From an uncultured Pelagibacteraceae bacterium (lineage in GTDB: Bacteria; Pseudomonadota; Alphaproteobacteria; Pelagibacterales; Pelagibacteraceae), in assembly GCA_902560075.1 (NCBI GenBank), contig CACEKE010000005.1:1-64000 (forward strand): 64,000 nt of DNA, read 5' to 3'. Numbering within the stretch: position 1 is the first letter of the stretch; each line of letters begins with the position of its first letter. A program made the position numbers and the translations under genes. Below the pieces are notes generated by a model. That model worked only from the letters and a program-made list of their open reading frames with translations. It searched no databases and was not told the origin of the DNA. Below, one piece after another: positions 59,018-64,000 of this stretch.

Positions 59018-59046
59018 TTGCCCAAATTAGAACAATTTAGTATTTT
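59018..59046 (+). promoter_or_regulatory. Candidate promoter for chvI-chvG
   Basis: TTGCCC at 59018-59023 and TATTTT at 59041-59046 are spaced by 17 bases, with the chvI ATG ten bases after the -10. No Shine-Dalgarno is seen. A near-leaderless transcript would result. Weak match in A+T-rich DNA. Confidence 0.35.
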
Positions 59047-59056
59047 TAATTACACT

Positions 59057-59755
59057 ATGACACAAACTATTGCATTAGTAGATGATGATAGAAATATTTT
59101 AACAAGTATTAGTATTGCACTTGAAAAGGAGGGCTATAAAGTTCAAACTTATCTTGATGGTGAGAGTGCATTAATTGGTTTAACAAGAACGCCGCCCGAT
59201 ATAGCAATTGTTGATATTAAAATGCCAAAAATGGATGGAGAAGAGTTGTTAAAAAAACTTAGAAAAAAAACATCTATGCCAGTTATTTTTTTAACATCCA
59301 AAGATGATGAAGTCGATGAACTTTTAGGTCTTAAATTAGGTGCGGATGATTTTGTAAAAAAATCAGGAGGATTTTCTATAAAAGTTTTGATTGAGAGAAT
59401 AAGAGTACAACTTAGAAAAAAAGACAATAATATAGAGGATACTAAAAATATTATTTCGCACGGGAAATTAAAACTAGATCCCTCACAATTAGAGTGCGAG
59501 TGGAATGGTCATCAACTACCAGACAAGTTAACAACAACTGAATTTTTAATAGTTAAAGAATTAGCCAAAAGACCAGGTATTATTAAGGAAAGAGCCCAAT
59601 TGATGGATATTGCTTATAGAGAGGACACAGATATAGAGGATAGAACAATCGATAGTCACGTTAAAAGAATAAGAAAAAAATTTAAAAAAGTTGATAGTAA
59701 TTTTGCAGCTATTGAAACACGTTATGGAAGTGGATATAGGTGGAATGTTAGCTAA
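59057..59755 (+). CDS. chvI: ChvI-type response regulator
   Basis: OmpR-family regulator of 232 residues, starting MTQTIALVDDDRNILTSISI at the ATG 59057; a TTG start 13 codons upstream would overlap the candidate promoter. The receiver has phospho-acceptor Asp53 in IAIVDIKMPKMDGEE and Lys in LGADDFVKKSGGFS. The C-terminal winged helix (LTTTEFLIVKELAKRPG, DIEDRTIDSHVKRIRKKF, ETRYGSGYRW) is typical of ChvI. It shares one base with chvG. In other alphaproteobacteria ChvI controls envelope and acid responses. Confidence 0.93.
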   Translation: MTQTIALVDDDRNILTSISIALEKEGYKVQTYLDGESALIGLTRTPPDIAIVDIKMPKMDGEELLKKLRKKTSMPVIFLTSKDDEVDELLGLKLGADDFVKKSGGFSIKVLIERIRVQLRKKDNNIEDTKNIISHGKLKLDPSQLECEWNGHQLPDKLTTTEFLIVKELAKRPGIIKERAQLMDIAYREDTDIEDRTIDSHVKRIRKKFKKVDSNFAAIETRYGSGYRWNVS

Positions 59756-61299
59756 TGTTGAGCAATATTTTAAAAAACTTTTCTATATTAAAAAAATTTT
59801 TATTTATTAATTTTATTTTTTTTCTTATTATAAGTATTTTTACCACAGTATATATTTATAGTATTCAGCCAAGTTTAATTAAAGATAAATCTGCCAATCA
59901 CTATAAAATTATTGATAACACCTTAAACCACATACAAAGATTAAATATTAGTTTTGTTCAAGAAGAAATAAGAAAATTTCTAATTTCAACAAAATTTTTA
60001 TTTCAAACAATTGATAGAGTTATTATTTATGATAAAGCATTCAATAGTATTTCAGATACAGACGCGCTTGATCTAGATCCTAGATCTTTTTCGAGAAACT
60101 TTGAGATTTTTGAGACAGATATCTCAAATAGTGGCACAGATATTTCAACAGAGCAATCACAGGATTTAAAGGACAAAATCAGCTTTTTAAAAAATAAATT
60201 AAATCAATATTTAATTTCAGAAAATTTCGAAAATCCTTTTACATTTACTCACGAGATAAACGATCAATTTTTATTAGTTTCTGTAAAGAATATTTTGGTT
60301 GATCAAAAAAAAGTTGGATATATAGCAGTAATTGAAGAGTCAAATGATATTAAGTTTGCATTTATCGAGAGGAAAAACTTCGTTTTAAGAACTGCTGCAA
60401 TTATCGCATTAGTCATATTAATTTTTTCTTTTGTTTTAAATAGATACTTTTTAAAACCTATAAAAAATTTAGTTCATTATACAGAAATAATTAAAGATAA
60501 AAGTAAAGAAGATACAAATATAGATATTTATAAAAATAGAAAAGATGAGTTAGGAACACTTTCAAAATCTATGGATGAGATGACTAATGAATTACAAAGA
60601 AGAATAAATAATGCTGAAAATTTTTCTAGAGACTTGGTTCATGAAATTAGAAATCCACTTGCCTCACTTAAAAGTGCGTCAGAAATAATATCGGAAACAG
60701 ATAATAAAGAGCAAAAAAGTAAATTAATTAAGATTGTATCTCATGATGTAGAAAGAATAGAGAGATTAATAACAGATTATTCACAAATGTTAAAAGACGA
60801 GGCAGCTATTTCATCTGAAAAAATGATCATATTAAATTTAAAAAATATTTTGACTTCGGTCGTAGATGACTTCAATAATATTTATAATACTAAAAGAGGT
60901 ATTTCGGTTAAATTATCAGCTAATGGATCTGGCAACTATGAAATTCTTGGAATTGAGAATAGAATAGAGCAAATAATTGCAAATTTGTTAGATAATTCTG
61001 TTTCATTTAGCGATGATAACAAAAAAATTAATATTATGCTTAATTCCGATAGCGATGGATACGTCAAAGTTAATGTGATCGATGAAGGTCGTGGTTTTAA
61101 GGAATTGGATACAAAAAAAATATTTAAAAGATTTTATAGTAACAGGCCTGACAAGTTTGGTGAGCATTCGGGTTTGGGACTAAATATAGTAAAAAACCTT
61201 GTAGAATTACATAATGGGACAATAATCGCAAAAAATAATAAAGATAAGGGCGCAAACGTAGAAATTATTTTTCCAAGCGCTGATTCTAAAGTTGATTAA
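59755..61299 (+). CDS. chvG: ChvG-type sensor histidine kinase
   Basis: Membrane sensor kinase of 514 residues. TM1 is near residues 15-35, a periplasmic region follows, and TM2 is near 210-230. Then come HAMP, the HisKA box with phospho-acceptor His296 in [17 protein letters not shown], and the HATPase domain with [20 protein letters not shown] and [18 protein letters not shown]. Its position and one-base overlap make it the partner of ChvI. Confidence 0.93.
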   Translation: MLSNILKNFSILKKFLFINFIFFLIISIFTTVYIYSIQPSLIKDKSANHYKIIDNTLNHIQRLNISFVQEEIRKFLISTKFLFQTIDRVIIYDKAFNSISDTDALDLDPRSFSRNFEIFETDISNSGTDISTEQSQDLKDKISFLKNKLNQYLISENFENPFTFTHEINDQFLLVSVKNILVDQKKVGYIAVIEESNDIKFAFIERKNFVLRTAAIIALVILIFSFVLNRYFLKPIKNLVHYTEIIKDKSKEDTNIDIYKNRKDELGTLSKSMDEMTNELQRRINNAENFSRDLVHEIRNPLASLKSASEIISETDNKEQKSKLIKIVSHDVERIERLITDYSQMLKDEAAISSEKMIILNLKNILTSVVDDFNNIYNTKRGISVKLSANGSGNYEILGIENRIEQIIANLLDNSVSFSDDNKKINIMLNSDSDGYVKVNVIDEGRGFKELDTKKIFKRFYSNRPDKFGEHSGLGLNIVKNLVELHNGTIIAKNNKDKGANVEIIFPSADSKVD

Positions 61300-61328
61300 T
61301 TGTAATAAAGTTGTTAAAAGCCTCGCTC

Positions 61329-62615
61329 ATGACAGACTACAAAGTTAAAGATATTAACGAAGCAGATTTTGGTAGGAAAGAAATTTCTCTAGCAGAGACA
61401 GAGATGCCAGGTTTAATGGCTTTAAGAAAAGAATACAAAGGAAAACATCCCTTAAAAGGTGCGAGAATTGTTGGTTGTTTGCATATGACAATTCAAACAG
61501 CAGTATTAATTGAAACGCTAGTTGAACTAGGAGCTGAGGTCAGATGGTCGTCTTGCAATATTTTCTCAACTCAAGATCATGCAGCTGCAGCTATCGCAAA
61601 AGCTGGTATTCCAGTATTTGCCTGGAAAGGTGAAACTGAAGAAGAATATTGGTGGTGTGTTAGACAAACTATCGAAGGTAAGAAAGATTGGAAGCCTAAT
61701 ATGATATTGGATGATGGTGGTGATCTAACAGCTTTAATGCATAAAGATTACAAAGAATTAATGAAAGATATTAAGGGTTTATCAGAAGAAACAACAACAG
61801 GAGTATTAGCACTTAAGAAAATGGAACAAGATGGTACGCTGTTAGTTCCAGCAATCAACGTCAACGACTCAGTGACAAAATCAAAATTTGATAACCTGTA
61901 TGGTTGCAGAGAAAGTTTAGTAGATGGAATTAAAAGAGCTACAGATGTTATGATGTCAGGTAAGGTTGCAATAGTAGCTGGTTTTGGTGATGTAGGTAAG
62001 GGTAGTGCAGCCTCACTTAGACAATCTGGTGCCAGAGTAATGGTTACTGAAACTGATCCAATTTGTGCACTTCAAGCTGCAATGGAGGGTTATGAAGTTG
62101 TTACAATGGATGATATGATTAGCCAAGCGGATATAGTAGTTACTGCAACTGGTAATAAGGATATTGTTACAGCAGATCATATGAGAGAAATGAAGGATAG
62201 AGCAATTTTATGTAACATTGGCCACTTCGATAATGAAATACAAGTTGATGCTTTAAAAAACTATAAATGGGACGAAATTAAACCCCAAGTTCATGAGATT
62301 ACATTGCCAAGTAATAAAAGAATAATATTATTAGCTGAAGGTAGGTTGGTAAATTTAGGTTGTGCTACTGGTCATCCAAGCTTTGTAATGAGTGCTTCAT
62401 TTACAAACCAAGTAACCGCTCAAATAGAACTATGGAATAATTCAGAAAAATATGAGAAGAAAGTTTATGTTTTACCAAAACATTTAGATGAAAAAGTTGC
62501 TATGCTACATTTAGAAAAAGTTGGTGCAAAGTTAACAAAATTATCCAAAGATCAAGCAGATTACATTAGCGTTAAACAAGAGGGGCCTTACAAACCCGAT
62601 GCATATCGGTACTAA
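61329..62615 (+). CDS. ahcY: S-adenosylhomocysteine hydrolase
   Basis: Splits S-adenosylhomocysteine to adenosine and homocysteine, restoring methylation capacity and methionine. The ATG at 61329 gives 428 residues beginning [24 protein letters not shown] upstream at 61311 is rejected because the usual N-terminus starts here. The segments [33 protein letters not shown], the NAD motif [15 protein letters not shown] and the C-terminal [10 protein letters not shown] are diagnostic. Its end overlaps tsaE by 17 bases. Confidence 0.98.
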   Translation: MTDYKVKDINEADFGRKEISLAETEMPGLMALRKEYKGKHPLKGARIVGCLHMTIQTAVLIETLVELGAEVRWSSCNIFSTQDHAAAAIAKAGIPVFAWKGETEEEYWWCVRQTIEGKKDWKPNMILDDGGDLTALMHKDYKELMKDIKGLSEETTTGVLALKKMEQDGTLLVPAINVNDSVTKSKFDNLYGCRESLVDGIKRATDVMMSGKVAIVAGFGDVGKGSAASLRQSGARVMVTETDPICALQAAMEGYEVVTMDDMISQADIVVTATGNKDIVTADHMREMKDRAILCNIGHFDNEIQVDALKNYKWDEIKPQVHEITLPSNKRIILLAEGRLVNLGCATGHPSFVMSASFTNQVTAQIELWNNSEKYEKKVYVLPKHLDEKVAMLHLEKVGAKLTKLSKDQADYISVKQEGPYKPDAYRY

Positions 62616-63072
62616 TTCTAAAAAATTAGATATTTCATCTGAAATAAATACAAAAAAAGTATCTGAAAGATTTGCAGAATTTTTAAAACCTGGTGATTTA
62701 GTTTGTTTATTTGGTGATTTAGGTGTAGGCAAGACTACATTTATTAAATACTTGATTAATTATCTACAAAAAAAATTTCAAGAAAATACTACAGAAGTTT
62801 CAAGTCCGACTTTTAATATCTTAAATGAGTATAAAATTAACAACATAAATATTCATCATTATGATTTATATAGATTAAAGGATATTAGAGAAATAGATAA
62901 TCTTGGAATATATGAAGAGTTGAAAAATAATATCACATTAATTGAATGGCCTGAAATAATTTCCAAAAATTTGAAAGATTTTATCAGTCTTAATTTTAGA
63001 TATGAAAATGATTTTGATAAAAGGTCGATAACGATTTCAACAAACCAAAAAAATATAATTAATGAATTTTAA
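62599..63072 (+). CDS. tsaE: tRNA threonylcarbamoyladenosine biosynthesis ATPase TsaE
   Basis: P-loop protein needed with TsaB and TsaD for t6A37 on ANN-decoding tRNAs. The 157-residue protein has Walker [11 protein letters not shown] at residues 39-48, [19 protein letters not shown] and [10 protein letters not shown], all TsaE signatures. It starts within the end of ahcY and overlaps the next gene by 11 bases. Confidence 0.93.
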   Translation: MHIGTNSKKLDISSEINTKKVSERFAEFLKPGDLVCLFGDLGVGKTTFIKYLINYLQKKFQENTTEVSSPTFNILNEYKINNINIHHYDLYRLKDIREIDNLGIYEELKNNITLIEWPEIISKNLKDFISLNFRYENDFDKRSITISTNQKNIINEF

Positions 63073-63985
63073 AAATATTGTAAAACTATCTGGTGATGCC
63101 TCTCATAGGAAGTTTTATAGAGATAAAAAAAATAATTCAATTATTGTTTACGCAAAAAAAGAAAAAAGAAAAAATTTATTAATATACGCGGCTATAAATA
63201 AACTATTGAATAATAACAAAATCTTAACACCCCGATTAATTTCTGAAAAATACAAAAAAAACTATATTATAATTGAGGATCTCGGAGATTATACAGGGCT
63301 AAAAAAATTTAAAAATTTCAAGATTAATAATTATGTTAAATTATTTGAAATTTTAAAAAAACTTAAATTAGTAAGAAAAAGAACTATTAATACTTTTCTA
63401 AAAAAAAATTACACTATAAAAAACTATTCAAACAATGAGTTGCTTAGGGAGGCAAAATTATTTTCAGACTGGTATATGCCAAAAATAATTAAAAAAAAAT
63501 TATCTTTATCAAAGAAATTATATATTAAAATTATCAAAAGACTAATATTAAGTTTAAAGTTAAAAAAAAAAGTTTTTGTTCATAGAGATTTTCACATTTC
63601 AAATATAATGATAAAAAAAAATAAAATTTATTTAATAGATAGTCAAGACGCGGTTTTCGGAAATGAAGCTTATGATCTGGCATCTCTAATCGATGACGTA
63701 AGAATTAAAATAAAATTAAAAAATAGAGAAAAGATTTACGAAAAGTTTATTTCAAAACAAAAAAAAATAAACCCAGAGAAATTAAGGAATGATTTTGAGA
63801 TATTGTCAATTCTAAGAAACTTAAAAATTATAGGAATTTTTACAAGACTTTCAAAAAGAGATAAAAAACATAAATATTTGAAACTGATACCCTATGCTTG
63901 GAAAATGATAGATGAAAGAAGAAAACATAACAATAGATTTGAAGAATTAAATAATTTTTTAAGTATTTACTTTCAAAAAATTTAA
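63062..63985 (+). CDS. amgK: Aminoglycoside-phosphotransferase-family sugar kinase (probable AmgK)
   Basis: Kinase-like protein of 307 residues. The N-terminal SGDASHRKFYRDKK (nucleotide loop), IIIEDLGDYTG, catalytic VHRDFHISNIMI and metal-binding LIDSQDAVFGNEAYDLASL motifs are clear. The tsaE-amgK-murU order is common in alphaproteobacteria, where AmgK phosphorylates anomeric N-acetylmuramate in peptidoglycan recycling. That role is inferred by position and motif; other APH substrates remain possible. Very Lys-rich. Confidence 0.85.
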   Translation: MNFKNIVKLSGDASHRKFYRDKKNNSIIVYAKKEKRKNLLIYAAINKLLNNNKILTPRLISEKYKKNYIIIEDLGDYTGLKKFKNFKINNYVKLFEILKKLKLVRKRTINTFLKKNYTIKNYSNNELLREAKLFSDWYMPKIIKKKLSLSKKLYIKIIKRLILSLKLKKKVFVHRDFHISNIMIKKNKIYLIDSQDAVFGNEAYDLASLIDDVRIKIKLKNREKIYEKFISKQKKINPEKLRNDFEILSILRNLKIIGIFTRLSKRDKKHKYLKLIPYAWKMIDERRKHNNRFEELNNFLSIYFQKI

Positions 63986-63990
63986 AAAAA

Positions 63991-64000
63991 ATGAAAATTG
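63991..64000 (+). CDS. Start of the next gene, possibly murU (partial)
   Basis: Only an ATG and two codons (MKI) are visible, six bases after the amgK stop. A nucleotidyltransferase of the MurU type commonly follows amgK, and such proteins often begin with a hydrophobic strand after the start, but nothing here proves it. Confidence 0.3.

Noticed and set aside
61300..61328. Possible SAH riboswitch before ahcY
   Set aside because: Only 29 bases separate chvG and ahcY, too short for the aptamer, and no matching motif is seen.

Overview
The window is a gene-dense, low-GC stretch of bacterial chromosome that looks like a streamlined marine alphaproteobacterium of the SAR11/Pelagibacter type. The supporting signs are strong A+T bias and Lys/Asn/Ile-rich proteins, tiny or overlapping gene junctions, the alphaproteobacterial orders ffh-rpsP-trmD-rplS, priA-atpHAGDC and rplU-rpmA-obgE-proBA-nadD-rsfS, a class I lysyl-tRNA synthetase, ChvI/ChvG and RegA regulators, and a complete dmdA/dmdB/dmdC cluster for demethylating the algal osmolyte DMSP. 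No intergenic gap exceeds about 190 bp. I see no tRNA, rRNA, insertion sequence, prophage or CRISPR array.

Layout. 1-4936 (+): end of ffh, then rpsP, trmD, rplS and leuCDB. 4964-10242 (+): dmdC, dmdB, an alpha/beta-hydrolase with an apparent CTG start, and dmdA. 10261-24630 (+): asd, sdhCDAB, mmsA, mdh, sucCD, sucAB and lpd, a nearly continuous block of TCA-cycle genes. 24649-31496 (+): priA and the F1 ATP synthase operon atpHAGDC. 31486-40522 (-): rppH, ctpA, rsfS, nadD, proA, proB, obgE, rpmA and rplU, then gloB, metW and metX, with a SAM-II riboswitch in the metX leader. 40713-42678 (+): hisC-like aminotransferase and tyrA. 42675-46235 (-): NlpC/P60 hydrolase, AmpG-like permease and TrkH. 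46324-49794 (+): lysK, pyrD, rpmB and a queuosine-precursor transporter. 49796-53964 (-): polyamine cluster (agmatine deiminase, N-carbamoylputrescine amidase, deoxyhypusine-synthase-like protein, ornithine-decarboxylase-type enzyme). 54111-64000: regA (+), bioY (-), ABC ATPase (-), polA, chvI, chvG, ahcY, tsaE, amgK and the first codons of the next gene (+).

How it fits together. The dmd cluster would move a DMSP methyl group to tetrahydrofolate and process methylmercaptopropionate to a CoA thioester and its enoyl derivative; no dmdD-type hydratase/hydrolase lies here, which makes the embedded alpha/beta-hydrolase the interesting unknown. Methanethiol and methyl-THF can feed methionine synthesis, for which metX (under SAM-II control) supplies activated homoserine and ahcY recycles S-adenosylhomocysteine. 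The large sdh-mmsA-mdh-suc-lpd block and the F1 operon carry carbon oxidation through to ATP.

Most worth a second look: the hydrolase inside the dmd operon and its CTG start; a 27/54-nt tandem repeat that extends ribosomal protein S16 by about half its length, with a similar charged tail on L19; the SAM-II riboswitch whose predicted transcription start coincides with its 5' end; a terminator-like hairpin in the leader of the decarboxylase gene; several promoters that sit so close to the ATG that the mRNAs would be nearly leaderless; and convergent gene pairs that overlap, leaving no room for conventional terminators.
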